A stretch of 64,000 bases of DNA from Antitrichia curtipendula (GCA_951230915.1 OX579640.1:14094981-14158980), one strand, 5' to 3'. Counted from the stretch's first letter, positions 38,818 through 54,062 are shown. The notes: generated by a model not told the origin, from the letters alone. Numbers and translations: made by a program.

Positions 38818-41800
38818 GGTCTCCAACACTATGTTTCTATTTCACAATTTCAACCACCAAAACCAATATCATTGCAGTTTGATATCAATGTCATTATCTT
38901 GCACCTGATTGCATTTGATTTTTTGACAAAGAATAGAGACTCAAATACAAAACATGATTAAATTGATCCTCACAGCTCCTGGGTTATACTTTGTTGACAA
39001 TGTTGTTTTTTCAATTTAGATGTTCACTCCATATAATAATTAGGGTTATAACTTTTGAATATATTATTTCTTTACCAACCATATTGGCAACTAAATTGAT
39101 ATTCTATACTACTATGGCAATTCAACCTCATGACTATGTTATCACCACATTTAGACATAATTATACAACTATGTACTAATTATTTAACTAAGAAAAACAA
39201 TCTTTCATACTATTCAAGTTTTATAAAAAATGGAGACTCTCATTTCTTGAAATGACCGCCTCATGATATCACATACCTAGCACTTAGATGGCAAAGAACT
39301 TGCTTCCAACATAGGCAAAGGCACTGGAGTCATGACTTCAACCCTTGGCATGATTCAAAAGTCTTCTTCCTAACAAACCTTCCTTTTTATTTCTCCAAAC
39401 CAATCCACCAACATCCTCATGTTCCTTTGAATAAAAAACAAACTTCTGCTATAACACAGCTTTGATGTCGTATTTCTTCAACAAAGACTTCAATATAGAA
39501 ATTGATACCAATTACAAGAAGAACAAATGAATTGTGAACATCCAATTATTCACTCTCTAAAATGATAGTGAAACATCATTCAATATGGCCTAAAAAAAAT
39601 TGATCTCTAAAAAATTGTTGCCTTGTGGCAACATTACGAGGGTTGTTAGAGGATGAACCAATAACATATTTGTCAAGATAAATCACAAAGGTTTACATCT
39701 CCTCTATGACATCATCTATACAAGTATCCTTACTGATGAATTCAAAATTTTGCCTTGAATTGTGAAGCCTGAACTTGCTATGTCTACAAAAAATGCATCA
39801 ATAAGTATGCTAATATCATTAAGAAAAAACCAACTATATTTGTTTTTTTGGAACTCAATCAAATATTTATCAATTCCATCACGTTGTCTTCAACACATAG
39901 GATACAACCTCAAGAAGTAGGATATATAGCACAAAAATAATGAAATCAATTAGCTATTTAGAAGTCTTATGTACTATGGAACATGATACTTTTACTTGGG
40001 CTCTTTCTACCACTATTATGCCATGTTGAAACAATGGGATCCTCTTTGTAATGTAAGCACCATTGATCAATCAAAGTCTTAGGATTTATAAGAGGATCAT
40101 TGGTTGTGCAAATACAGCTACTATGTATAAGCACACTTTGCAATACATAAACTTATTACCTCTCCAATTCCTTATAGATTTCGGTGGCAATGATTCCATT
40201 AAGGATTGTGTATTAAAGCAACATCACAATTGCAATATAAAACTTAAACCTAAAGTTGTGTATTACAAAAGATTTCATTTCTTGATCTAAAAATCCTACC
40301 ATACGTAGAGCTTTACTATAATATCCACACAATTGGTAGTAATATTTGTTAACATTAGATAAAGCACTCCAAACAATAGCTAAAGGCTTTAATACCATGA
40401 AATTACATAATGTGAGAAATTTCTCAACTTGTTGAGAACATGACATGTGGAGTTATCTCAATTATTTCTTTATGAGTTGCGTGCTTGCAATTGATTGTCA
40501 TTTTAACATTTGATGTATAATTCAAGTTGTCTATTCATTTGCTTCAATTATTAATATTTGGATTTTTTTCTTTGACTTTTTGGTTTAAAGCTCATAGTTG
40601 CATTTAGGATTGGATTTTGGTATATATTCTTGGAGTTGTGTTGGCTACGTAATTAACACCAATGTTCTCATTTGTGTTTTTACTATTATTATTTTTAACT
40701 AATTTTATTTTTCATGATTCTTATAAAGTATTCTTAGTTGGGTATAATTGTAGATTATTTTTATATGCAAACATTCTACAAGTTTTTTCTTTCATATATT
40801 TTAGAGTTTCTATTTTTTTTTCCAAATTTGCATTAAAAATTTAAAACATCTAAAATTTTAGACTATCCACATTTGAATGTTTATAATTAAATGTTGAAAT
40901 GTAATTTAATTTTAACTTTCACTACTATTTCAAAGTTTCATTGAATATTTTGAGCATTTTGAGGTAATTTCATTAGTTCATGTAAAAGTTGATATGATTG
41001 TCATTATTTGAAGTTTCAATCATCTTAAACTAGTTATAATGACAAAGAATTAATTACGTGCATTTTTAGATGAAAATGTTTTGATTTAAAGTTCTTCTTT
41101 ATCAGTATCCCAATGAATAATCTTTGGTTTGTTTATTTGTTTATTTGGCTTCATCTAAAGTTGTTTTAATTTGAATGGTTGACATTGATTTTATGTTAAG
41201 ACCTATGACCTATCTTAGTTGTAGGTTTTATTTTTAAATATTTATGTCACTTTATTCTAGCACTATTTTTTTGAGTTAATTCTTGGTCGTTTTGTATATT
41301 TTGTTCAAAAGGTCTCTTGATTTAGTGACATTGTGGGATTCTTTTCTAGCAAGAGTGCATTTTTCCCCTTAACTTTTTGCTAATTGGAAATTGATGCTTG
41401 TCTTCTTTGTCTTTAGAAATGATTTAATTGTTTGTTTGTACATTTTTAAGCTCAAGAGTTTGAAAGTGTCTTCACCTATATCTCTTGGTGTTTTGGTAGA
41501 GATCATTAACATTTATAGTTGTTTGGTTTAATTGTACCAAACAACTATCTCTTGTTTTTGTCTTTTTAAATATGTCTTTTTAGAGATGTTTATCTCTTAT
41601 TGTATTCTTTATCTTATGGATATTTTTTCATCATTTTAATTTTGATGGAGTGCAATTTTTTTAATAGTTAAATTATTTGTTCAAATAATTTATTTATTGA
41701 CTTCTTCATGAAATTATTTATTAATTTTTTTGTAGTAAGCTCTAATTTATTTTATTCTAAGCTAATTAAGCCCTAAACTCTTAAGGCCTATTTTAAGTTA

Positions 41801-44800
41801 TATAGAATTTGCTCAAAACTAAACAAAAAGCTCAAGTTTTGATTAATTCCATCAATTTATAAAAAATTATAACCTTATGAGTTCAAACCTAATGTCTTAT
41901 AGATCACATAGGAAAGAAAACTCAAACAATATTACTTATGAATTTAACAATTAGAATGTTTGATAAAAAAAAAAGATGCTAAAACTATGAAAGTGATTTG
42001 CAGCCTTTCAATTCATTTTTTATATGTCAAATCTAAAATTGAGACTATAAAAAAATATGAGGCTAAAGGATATAACATGCATAACTATAGTCAATTTGCA
42101 TTTTTTCAAAATCTATTCTACAATTCTTTTAAACAAATTTTCAATATGGTTTTGTCTTTAAGATATATGTATTTGAGGCTCATCTTTAACACTAATTAAC
42201 ATTAAAAAATCAAGATTTGCAATGGAACCCTTATACAAAATTGTCAATAGAATAATCATAAACATATTTCTCAAAATCAAATTTTTGAAGCTTCTAGTAG
42301 ACTTAAAGGATAATCAACTAGGAAAAAATTGCTAAAAATAATACTTTAGTTAGATTTTACATGTCTTTAATTGGCGGATACTTCAATTTGATATTTTTAT
42401 ACTCAAAGAAGCTACAATTTGGGGACTTTTTCAATGTATTATATTGTTACTCTATGTTCCTGTCTTTTGAACACATAGTCACTCACATTGTATTAACATT
42501 TGCATTAATTTGTTTGTTTTTTATATGAATAACAATTGTTGATTTAAAAAAAACTACCCCCCTACCCCTATTTGTAATTTTCAGGGGAGTCCTTAGATAC
42601 AAACCATATAAGATATATTGCTGAATTCATATCTATATTTGTATCCGTATCCATCTATTGTAATTTGTATTCATATTTTGTATAAATATTTGTATTCATA
42701 CGTGAATTTTGATAGTTATACCCGTATCCGTATCCGTATTCATATTTGTATTTTGTATTAAATTGGATCAACGGTGATCAAGAGGGGGAAGGACAATTTT
42801 TTTTATAAAAAATCAACGGCTCTGGATTTTTTACAAAAAGAGTGTGTGTGTTAATTGAACAAAAAAGGGTGTTCGCACCTTTTCAAGGGATAGTTACACT
42901 ACTTGAGTCTAGCTTGGATTTTGAGCTTGCATTTAAATATTTGAAATTCATCCCATATGTTGTTAATCGAGTTATTAACAATATATATTAAATATTTGAT
43001 TTGACCATTTCTTGATGTCAAAAACAAAATTGCAAACTGATTTGTATTTCTTATAATTCATCCATTAAGATAGATTGTTTGTTTTGTTTGATATGGTGAG
43101 ATGTCTTAGATCATGTGTATCCCAGTTGCATGTTTGGTATCGTCAGAAAGCCCTTAGAGAGGAGGGGTGCACGGACTTTGTTTTGTGGCATTTGGATCTA
43201 TGATAGAAAAGATGTTGAATTTCGAAGTTTTTACGAGTAAGAAAATTTAAATTTAATTTTACTTTCTTTTGATTGTGGCAATGGTATAGGGCACATGGCA
43301 CACTTGTCTACTGTGAAATCACATTGTAAGATTTTAATTTTATTTAATTATGAATGTTATCTATTTTCTTAATTTAAAATTGAAATTATAGTTGATGATC
43401 TATTTTAGAATATCAAAGAAGCCAATAATATCATAAATAGATTTTTCATCATTGCAGGAAGATTCCTTCTAATTCTCATACAATTGATTTCAATATTTTA
43501 CAAACCATGTCACAACTATGTGCACTCACCATCAATTACAAATTTAGTACACTTCTCATTTCTTCATTGGAAGAAAAACATTTGAATCAAACTCAACATT
43601 GTACATCCATGTACAACCCCCACTCCCCCATCACTTCTAATATGAAACTTTCAATAGTGACAATCAACTAAAATCCAATATGAATTTAAAAACAAATACA
43701 CGTGTCATTTTTTCATCTGATGAAAACTTTTAAAATAAAAAACTCAAATGGGTAAACTAGTTTGTTTTTTTAAATAACTTCAAAAATTATCCCCATAGTC
43801 ATCATAATTACATGTGTTCTGAAATGCAAATTAAAAGAATAATTTCATGATGGCTTTAAAACAAGAGTTGTTAAATATGATCTATGGATTATATCCATAT
43901 GATTAGATCTTCTACCACATTAACCAAATTTTTCCAATAAAATTTGAAACCCTTAAATTTGAATTTCCTTCAAAAATTGATTGTAGATTGAGAATGTGAA
44001 ATTTCCATAAGAAGTTTTTTTCTACACATTCAAAATGTTAAATTCTAATTATAAAAGCTTTGAAATCTTTTTAATTTACAAATTTATTGAAGATGCTTTT
44101 AACAAATCAAATTTTCAACCATAAAAGTTATTTTTGAGGTCAAACATTCTTATCCCCCTTTAAACTATAGAATATTTGTAAAAAGAAGTCTTGAGAATCT
44201 ATATTGTACAAATATACTAGAGAACTATTACAAGAATTCTACAACAAGTATATAAATGAATGAAAAAATAAAGATACTGTGTGAATGTTTGCATTATTTC
44301 ATTGTTCAAAAATTTGACTTCTGCAATTATTTTAAGAGATTAACTTTTAATGTAGTTACAATACATCTCATTGAAGACTTAAACTAAATTATTCAATTAT
44401 AATTGCATTAGGTTAAATGCATGACTATATTAGGCCCATTTCTAGTTTTTTGGAATGATCAATACCTCTTAAATGGACCTTCCAACCATAAGACAACTTA
44501 TTACCATAAAAATAAGCTTCAAAATCCTTTTATTACATATATTATCATTTTGTGATTACTTTTTATTGATTTTTCTAGAGATGAAATAACATATCTCCTT
44601 TAAATCATTAAATCATAAAAAAAATTAGGTTTTTTGTGACAATTGAAATGATTGTGATTTTTTAAAGGAAAAAATGAAGAAAATTCATATCAAATAGTTC
44701 AAAAAATCTGAAAATTTCTCTAAGGGTATACATAATAGTGTAAAATACTATCAAGTACTTGCTATGTGTTTTTATAATTAGAAGGTCATGAGACCACATA

Positions 44801-45956
44801 CAAACCCAAAGTTCAAATTGTAATAAAATACTAAATTCTAGGATTCTTCCAAATATTCAAGTTAGAGTAGAAACTAGACTTCATTCATTTTACTTCATTA
44901 ATTGGGCCTAAATTAAAATAAGATTGTTTTTATGATTCAATTTCACATTAAGAATGAGGACCTTAAAGATTTCTAAGTACACTACACAATGATCCATGGA
45001 TTGAACATCTTTTTGTGTAGAAGAGTTAAAATTACCACAATGAAGAAATATCAAATTCCTTTCATTTAAAATGAATTCAAGCAATTATCTCAATTTTTTT
45101 TTTAAAAACAGATACATAATGTCATCCAAAGAACACATAATGTCTTCTTAAGCATTCAAGATTAACCCTTCAAGATTTGGGAAGCCAGAATCTAAACACA
45201 ACATAGTGTTTTTGTATTTTTGTCATAGAAGGTGTGTGCATTGGAGTACACAATATGCACAAACATTCATAATCATATTGAGCTAGACCCAATGACACAT
45301 AGCACTGCCAATTCCAATCATTATTGCACCTCTTTCATGTCTTAAAAGCTATAAAAACGGCCATACATTCTTTGAGTACGGTGTTTAATTTGAACATGCC
45401 AAGGTTTAGGTGCTAAAATGACATCCACATGTTTTCAAATTGTCAACCGGTTATTTTCCAATTCCACCGGCTAACTTTGAGCCAGCCACCGGATTTTCCC
45501 GAACACTCTTGCTACAACCTGCAGATTTATATTACCATCTACGACTGCCAGGACAATCATTACAGCATGTTGATGAATCAGCAAATCTATTCTAAAAACA
45601 GGAACACAACAGACCGCCAAGTCATGTGACGATTACGTAAATCAGCATAAATCACAGCAGCGCAATGCAATCAAAGTCTCAAAATATAGACAAATATTTA
45701 CACGCAACTTCCTCAAAGTGGGGATTACAATGTTATAGCCCCAAAGTAAAGTTTCAGACCTCCAGCATCATAGTGCATGTAGAGAACAGGATTACGCAAA
45801 CGATGAAATCCAACTGCTCCAGAATGTGAGTACACAAAACAGATAAGCACTCATCTGGGTGTACATTGAGAAGAACATCAACCAGTCTACATGAGCCACA
45901 CCAAGACTTTTAGCATATTATATCTGATCCAAACTCAACCACCACATACACAGTGG
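38818..45956. other. Long AT-rich spacer without a recognised gene
   Basis: About 7 kb with only short frames lacking protein character (for example 40063-40290 and 41960-42199). A degenerate hexamer array is listed at 42619-42768. The far right may contain the 3' flank of the ubiquitin-RUB gene. No transposon ends or RNA genes were recognised. Confidence 0.45.
42619..42768. repeat. Degenerate TATCCG/TATTTG hexamer array
   Basis: GTATCCGTATCC and related TATTTG/TATTCA hexamers recur irregularly for about 150 bases. It has the appearance of an old satellite-like or low-complexity tract. Confidence 0.55.
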
Positions 45957-46864
<908 letters not shown>

Positions 46865-47019
46865 CTTGCCGACAAAACCGACGTTCCTTTGGATTTAAAC
46901 CCCGAGAACTTCACCCTACGAGTCCAAACCACGAGCAAACAATAAGAAACGTTCTCACAAACTCCAAGACTCCAAGACCTTCGGAATTGTCACGAAAATC
47001 CGCAAAAGCACACACGCAC

Positions 47020-47028
47020 TTAGGGTTT
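47020..47028 (-). promoter_or_regulatory. Telo-box in 5' region of ubiquitin-RUB gene
   Basis: TTAGGGTTT on the plus strand reads AAACCCTAA in the gene's direction, 156 bases upstream of the ATG. Telo-boxes (AAACCCTA) are common near the start sites of plant translation and housekeeping genes. The same motif occurs in the RACK1 leader. Confidence 0.5.
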
Positions 47029-47238
47029 CGGAGTGTGAAGTCAATAAATAGGGGACGGAAAAGAATGGAAATAAGCTCTCTCCGAAAGCAAAGAAAATAT
47101 GCAGCAGCAACAGATTAGTGTCGATTACACGCAACAAGAAGTCGAGCTGCGGGAATACCTTGGCGGAGCCAGTTGAATGCGATCACTGAGACAACGGTGA
47201 AATGGAGAAGGTGGGGTGTACAATACGACTGCGAAGAA

Positions 47239-47260
47239 AGACAGACAGACAGACAGACAG
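47239..47260. repeat. (GACA)n microsatellite
   Basis: Five GACA units follow one another, between the TATA box and the coding start of the ubiquitin-RUB gene, so probably at or near the transcription start. Confidence 0.85.
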
Positions 47261-47284
47261 GTGATGCGGTTCACCCCTTTTAGC

Positions 47285-47292
47285 TTTATATA
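47285..47292 (-). promoter_or_regulatory. TATA box of ubiquitin-RUB gene
   Basis: The plus-strand TTTATATA reads TATATAAA in the direction of the gene. A start site about 30 bases downstream would fall near 47255, giving a leader of roughly 390 nt that could include a 5' UTR intron. Confidence 0.55.
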
Positions 47293-47681
47293 GCTCTGGC
47301 TCTCATTTGCCTTCTTTAGAGCATCGCCACCGGGGCTCAGTATAAGTCACGGCCCAGTGACCCCGCCTCACTGCGGATGGGTGGGGATGGTGCCATCCGT
47401 CCCCAACCGGACCTCCTCCGCTCCGACCTACCTGCGACCTCTTCCTTGCGACCTTCCTTCCCCCCCTGCGACCTTCTCAATTTCAAACTCCAGCGTGGAA
47501 TTTCGTGTTCTCACGTCACGTTTAATTCGATTGGTCCAATGTTTCCCTTGAGAACGAGCACGAGGATTGGTTGGACAGTGCCGGTCATCAATCAGGTATC
47601 AAATAGAATGGTTATCAATGTCAGCTTTAATTTACTGTACACCTCTGGTAGTTTCGAAACTTGTTTGTAGACATAGATTAA
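47293..47681. other. Upstream flank of ubiquitin-RUB gene
   Basis: Moderately GC-rich around 47330-47480, including a C-rich stretch. It likely contains distal promoter sequence. Open frames on the plus strand here (47357-47670) look fortuitous. Confidence 0.35.
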
Positions 47682-47895
47682 CCCTTTTAAAGGACGAGTG
47701 GAAATCATTTGCTTTGATACCCTATGAATTGTTGGCTTCAAAAAAATGCAAAAGCACTCATTGGAAGCCAAAATAGTGTAGAAAATCTTCCCTTTTCACA
47801 CAAAATTGGGAAGATGAATAGTTGCACTTTTCTTCTGCATGGATAGATTCTTTGTCATTCATTAGCCGGAAAATGTCCTCAACGTCATTTATGGA
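47682..47895 (+). mobile_element. TTAA-type MITE, family B copy 2
   Basis: A 214-bp element between TTAA at 47678-47681 and TTAA at 47896-47899. It begins CCCTTTTAAAGGACGAGTGG and ends CATTTATGGA. The body matches the 27713 and 61577 copies. Confidence 0.7.
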
Positions 47896-47899
47896 TTAA

Positions 47900-50800
47900 T
47901 TTAGAAAATGTCAATTTCAATTTTTTTCAATTTTGATAAATTACTAGTTATGGAATTTTGGATGTTAATAGAGAGCTATTATTTCTTTTTTCTTTATCCG
48001 TTTGGTTCTTATTTCATTTTCTTTTTCCAATTTGAATTTGAATTCTAATTTACTTTTTTTTTTTTTAGAATAACAATTAGGTATGATTGTTCAAACATTA
48101 ATTGCATTGGCATGTCCTATTTCTAATTTTACATTAAGCATTTGGCTAGCATTATGCTAAATAAACCCATTATGGCAAATTTTGATGAAAAGTGTGCAAT
48201 TAATGCTATAACCTGCGTAGAGATGCACTATGGCATGAAAAAATTGCATTTTTGTTTGGGTTTGGCAACTCCACCAAACCTTTTTTTTATAAATAGTTTA
48301 TGAGAGTAGTAATTGGATGAAGATCCTTTTTGCTTTTGCACACAATGACATTTGCAATTGGTTGAAAGCCAAATTAGAATATTGTACCGGCAACGCAAAC
48401 AAGTAATTCATCATTCAAATTTATGACCCTCTTTAGCCATGCTCTTAGTGCATCTATAATCTACATAACGTAATGGCCACACAAATACATTACTAACTTT
48501 TGGTTGATGTAGAATTAATATTTGGAAATATCATCATTAGAAGTACATCCAAAATCACTTAAATTAGGTACATGTATTTTCAAGCAAAAACTACTCCAAA
48601 GATAGAGTCACAAATACAACAATTTCAAAACTTTGCTATTTCCTTGTGACTTACAGGCTTCATGAAGAAATTATTCCTTGTGGTTTCTCTTCATACCAAT
48701 TTTTAAATTTTTAAACTAACAAATCTATTAAATTGAGTCCTTCATGGCATGACATGTTGCATACAAATGTACAAGCATAATAAGAAACCATACTTGCTTT
48801 CATATATTAGTGATAGAAATTCATTCATTTTTAGTTGAAGGAAAAAAAAGTTGTCTTTAAATTCAAAATTTAAAATAAAGTTTTAATATTTTTTAATATA
48901 ATTAAAACTTCTAATTTTTCAAACAATCTTTTTGCACTTTGAGTGCATAATTAGATTCTTCAAAAAATCATATCTATAAAAAAAATTGGATAAAAACTAA
49001 CAATGGAAGTATTTGGATGTTAAAAAATTCATTTTATAATCATTTTTATTTATTTATTTGTCACTTAATTCACACTCAAATTTTAGCCGAATGTTATTTT
49101 GGAATATTTTGAAATATGGATTTTTATCCCCTAAAGATCATATGGTAGTCCAAGTTTTTTTATATTACAGAGATCCATTGAGTAGAAGTAGTTATAACTT
49201 CTTTTGAGGTAATAGTGATAGTATAAAACTATTTACAAACCCAATAGAAGGGTAGCCATGAAATCATTTTTGTACACATGGCATGCAGCCATTGGACTAA
49301 AATCACTTCAATTTCCTAAGCTGAAACACTTAATCTCCAAATTTACTTTCCTTCCTTTTCAATTCCTTTCTTTGCACAACAAACCCTAAATCACATTTAA
49401 AAAAATGAAATTCCGCATTTATCCATTTAATGTACAACTATTATATTAAATCCTAAATCCTAATCTCTTCAACATTTTCTTTCTTTATCCCCTTTCGGCT
49501 TTTGAAATTGTCCACATATGAAGAAGGAAAAGCATTCAAAAATACACAAATATGTGAATTACAAAGCATTAATTAACAACAAAAATAACAAAGACCATCC
49601 AAATAATAATTACACACCTATCATAAAATTTGAGCATTTAAAATCTAAAACACACTCTAATACTAAATTCCTTACTCAAAATTCATGAGCATCCCATTCC
49701 ACAGCAATCCAAAGCATCAATACCCTCACAAGTCGGCATACAAATTGACAAATCAACTCTTACTTTTGTATGCCTCATTACTATCAATCAATAAGTCAAT
49801 GACCTAAATTATCATCCTTTGGGTAAGAAGATAAACTTTGAAATAGAAATCAATGATTCTCAAAAAGCAAGCTCCGAAATATCAACTACAAATTTCAATT
49901 TTCAAAACTTGAACATTGCCCACAACAGTCAAAACCACCGTAGTCAAAATTTTCTTTGAATTCTTGTGACAATGGCAAAATTGTATAGGCTTGTCAAAAT
50001 TGTGACAAAGGCGATCAAATATGCTCTAAGGCACCAAATTTTTCTACAAATTTGCTTGCAGGCAAGCTGAATCTGCTTCAAGTTCCAACTCTCTTTAATT
50101 TGCTAAACTTTCAAACTTCTTGAAATTCTGAATCTACTTCAAGGTGCCCAAATTTTCCATAGACTTGCTTGATGGCAAGGCAAATCCACTTCAACTCCCA
50201 CCTTCATTCAATTCATTGAACTTCCAAGTTTTTGCTTCACGATTCAAATTTTGAATTCCCTTGAGAGACCTCACTTCACAATATCTTCAAAAACATTTCA
50301 ATTGTTTAAACTTATTTATCAACTCCACGCACCATTCTTGAGTAGTAAGGGCTCCATCAACAATGAAGTGCAGGCGAAGTTGCAGGCACCACTTTGGCTT
50401 CAATTACTTCTCTCATTGCACGGCAAAGAAAGGTCTTGTGGATTTGTTTTTTTAACTCATTGGATGGCATCAAAAGGATCTTGTGGATTTGGGTTTTAAC
50501 TCATTGCACAGATGTGGATTTTTGAAATGGGGGTGGGAAGCGGAGGGTTGCTTGATTATTTTCAAGAGATAGAGATGTATTATAAAATTCAATTTAGAAT
50601 AATAATTTGATGCAGACTTCTAAACAAAAGTTGTAAAATACAATTCAATGTGGTCAATTGCTACACTAATTGATATTTTTAATAAAATTTGAAACCAAAA
50701 ATTGATTATAGATTGAATATTTGTGATTTTCACAAGATAATTTTGCTTAAATTCAATATTCTAAGTTTTAATTATGGTGATTTTTTAAGATTTTGTTTTA

Positions 50801-52372
50801 CTTGTTTATATAAATCATTTTTGAAGGGTCATTTTTGAATTGAGAAAAATATTTTTTGAGTTTAAATATAATTAAAATTGTTGAACTCTAGAAGTTTTGC
50901 AAAGTATAGTTGTGAACATCTATAAAAAATAAAAGTAGGAACCCCACAAAGGAAGGTACAATTATTTAGAAGGCTGAAAAAAGAATGATTTTGTTCACTC
51001 AAAATATGTTTGTATTCAACCTTTTTTCAAAATTTGAACACATGGTCTTTTTAGGGGTTTAGTCCCTAAATCTTTGCAATACAATACTTTTGAAATTAAA
51101 AAAATTATAGCTTATGTACACATTAAAGTGTCTACTTTTATTTTATATGTTCTTAATTTTATTGTAAAGATTCATAACAAATCCTGATTCAAAATGATCA
51201 TTTAAATAGTAATAGTTGTATGAGCATCAAGTACACTAAAATAAAATGTTTCTTCCAAATTCATTGAACTCAGTTTGTGGTCTAAACTTTAGACCAGTTT
51301 TTCAAAAATGCAAATAATTTTTTTTCCTATTTTCCAATTTGCATTTTGAGGATGTTTGTCCAAAGTCCAATGGCCTTGCAGATGCCCCAGTTTTTCTCTA
51401 ATGAAAGAATTGACATATATTTATTTAGGTAATGAAGAAGGAATTTTTTTATTTAATATTCAAAAAAGCATGTACTTCATGAAATGCCAAATTTAAATGA
51501 TAATCTTTTGTCACTTATGTAGGACCACACTGATTTTCTACAATTTTGAATAGCCTTTTGATTATGTGAATAATGGAAATACAATAGAATGAGAAAAATG
51601 GAAAGAAGTTGCATATGTGAACCATACTTTGAGCTTCCTAGTCATTACATTGCAATAAATTGTAAAAAATTCTTCATTCTATTGATCTTTGGATTCACTC
51701 CAATACAATACTTCATTGTAAGTGCAAGAAAATGCAAATGGGAATCAACAAAAATCATGTATGATGTCATATTTAACTACTTTTGGACTTTTGAAAGTCC
51801 AAAATTAATAATGGTCATTGGAAGATCCCACAATGGTCATTAGAAGATCTATACAAACATTAGGAGATCTCACAATGTTATTATTATGTGATTTTTGGAT
51901 GTTTAGTTCATAATTCATTGAGTAGTCTAGAAGTAATTAAATGTGGCATTATCCAACCAATGTGTTCATAGAAATGTATTATAGTCTTAAGTTTGCCGTA
52001 GAGATGATAGGGTTTGATACATCACTAACCAGTTAAAGCTTTTTGGTTGCTAAGTTGGATGTTGAATTTAGTATAAACAAAATCATGAGTGTATCATACC
52101 CACACCTTTCTCAAAGACTACAATGACCTACATTAACATTTCACTCGTTGATACATCTTCCTTTTAAACTTGGCCGTGATTGGACAGATGGAAATATAAA
52201 CAATCACAAGAATACACAAACATACCAAAATATTGCTTGCACTGCAAAGAGTGGAGACATAGAGAAGGACATCTTATTTTCCCATATGAAGCCACATACT
52301 TTATTCAAATTGGTAGCAAACACCACTTAGTTCTTGCCCTTCCTTCCTCAGCATTTGGGTACTGTAAGTTAA
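47900..52372. other. AT-rich spacer, no recognised gene
   Basis: Only short frames without protein features. An imperfect tandem duplication of about 110 bases occurs around 50037-50220 (GACTTGCTTGATGGCAAGG resembles the earlier ATTTGCTTGCAGGCAAGC). Nothing else stands out. Confidence 0.4.
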
Positions 52373-52810
52373 GGCCCGTTTCACAGATGGATGTCTGCTT
52401 GCAGTGGACAAAACCCCTTGTCCACTTGATTGTCCGGCTTGGTGTGGAGGGAAGTTGCCATGTCACCGTTGGTTTTGTTCGTGCGGTGAGTGGTTTCACA
52501 CATGGAACCGGACGTCCATTGAAGAGTCCAATTAAATTATATTTCTTTTACAAATAACATTAACTTCCACAAAGAAACTGCAAGCGCGGAGAGCACCGCG
52601 GTGAAAAACTAGCTCCATCAGAGCTCTTCACGAAGGTTTTGTCCGCTACAAGTCCAAGTTCCTCGAAAATTTTGGCGGGAGCAGTGCTGACGTGGATTTC
52701 TTGTCATTCGGCCGTCCCTCATCTGTGAAACCCCAACCGGACGAAACATACAAAGGGACCAATGAAAAAGAAGTACGCTTTGTCCACAGCGTCCATCTGT
52801 GAAACGGGCC
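52373..52810. mobile_element. PIF/Harbinger-like MITE
   Basis: A 438-bp element with terminal inverted repeats GGCCCGTTTCACAGATGGA and TCCATCTGTGAAACGGGCC (19 bp, perfect), flanked by TAA at 52370-52372 and 52811-52813. A TWA target duplication with GGSC-like ends is typical of Tourist/PIF-Harbinger MITEs. No transposase frame is present. The interior is more GC-rich than the surroundings. Confidence 0.85.
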
Positions 52811-52813
52811 TAA

Positions 52814-54062
52814 ACTTGTTCATTTTCCATCCAAAAGTAGGGCTCAAGTCAATTTCAGGTATTGTTTGCATAGGAGTTAAATCAATGGCACGCATATCCT
52901 AAGAGCACCTCCACAGTACAGTGGTACTCAACAGGGTTGCCTGAATCCTACGCAACCCTTCGTAACAGTAGTATTGTACTCCATAGATCCCATCCACCTG
53001 GTTCCTTTCATAGTTTCATAACAATCCTGAACAGTTATCCATATGACAAAGGCATAGATCAACTAATTTGCATTCAAAATTTCATTCAACAGACCGGGTA
53101 TTGGGAAAAAGGGTTACACAGCCAGAATCCAATTTTTGAGTGAGAATGGAGAATTTGGAAGAACTGAGAAGCCAGTTTCCTCAAGCAAGAAAAGAGGGGA
53201 TATATTAACTTGCAACAGAAATTTCTTCACCCATACAGACACGAGTGCTTCCCAAAACCAAATTTGCGGAAGAGCGTGGCGTCGCAGGTAATTGGAAAGG
53301 ACTGAGAAGCCAGTGTCCTCAAACCTCGCCATCGCTAGAATGGAGGGGATTAACTTGCAGCAGAAATTTCTGCACCCATACAGACACGAGAGCTTCCGAA
53401 AACGAAATTTGCGGATGAGCGTGACGTCGCAGGTGATTGGATTGAGCCAACTGACCATCAAAAAGATCAGTCATGGTTGGCGGCAGCGGCAGCAGTCAGC
53501 TCTTCAATAAACTACTTCTTGGGAAGAGGTTAGCTTCTTCTAACGTTGATGACACTACACATAATTAGTGCCAGCTAAGTGCAATACATCAACTTCAACT
53601 CTGTTACACATATCTTTCAGATCCTCAACTGAAAATTTAAATCAAATCCCTTCTTCATGTAAAATCACATGACGGCCGTTGTGTGCAGCGTAAAATTTAA
53701 TCATTGTAGAAGTGCTGCCGTAATGATGTTGAGTTGAGCTGGAATTATGACACGATTATCTCATCGATGTAACTCGAGGTTGCAAATATCATCTACTTGC
53801 AAATACCAACCGGAGCATTAGTTCTAGCACCTCGATCACACAATTGCTACAAAGAGTGTTCGTGCCCATGACAAACGATCGAAGACTCAACCTTGGAAGT
53901 GTACAGGTGCTGAGGAGCATATATATCTATAGCAAGTTAGTGTACTTCCTTCGACTAGACAGCATACCTTGAACATAGCGCTCACAGGCCAGGAGATTTG
54001 AGACTTACAAGGGAGTATCGAGATGGTGTACAATCGAAGTTTCAGCCAGAGACCAGCTTGAG
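52814..54062. other. Upstream flank of the B3 gene
   Basis: Contains the tandem duplication at 53157-53440, then a less AT-rich stretch that probably includes the promoter and leader of the B3 gene. The first exon or transcription start could lie here; TCCTGCAG just after 54063 could be a splice acceptor of an upstream leader intron. Confidence 0.35.
53157..53440. repeat. Tandem duplication, about 140-bp unit x2
   Basis: Unit 1 (53157-53294) and unit 2 (53295-53440) share ACTGAGAAGCCAGT, CCCATACAGACACGAG, AAATTTGCGGA and GACGTCGCAGGT or the near-identical GGCGTCGCAGGT. Both strands have open frames across it (minus 53461-53114), but the two units are not in the same frame, so it is not clearly coding. 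Confidence 0.75.

Noticed and set aside
47357..47670. Overlapping plus-strand frames of 64-97 codons upstream of the ubiquitin-RUB gene
   Set aside because: A locally GC-rich promoter flank gives open frames by chance; no motif or splice support.
53114..53461. 115-codon minus-strand frame over the tandem duplication
   Set aside because: The two repeat units are read in unlike ways and no known protein is recognised.
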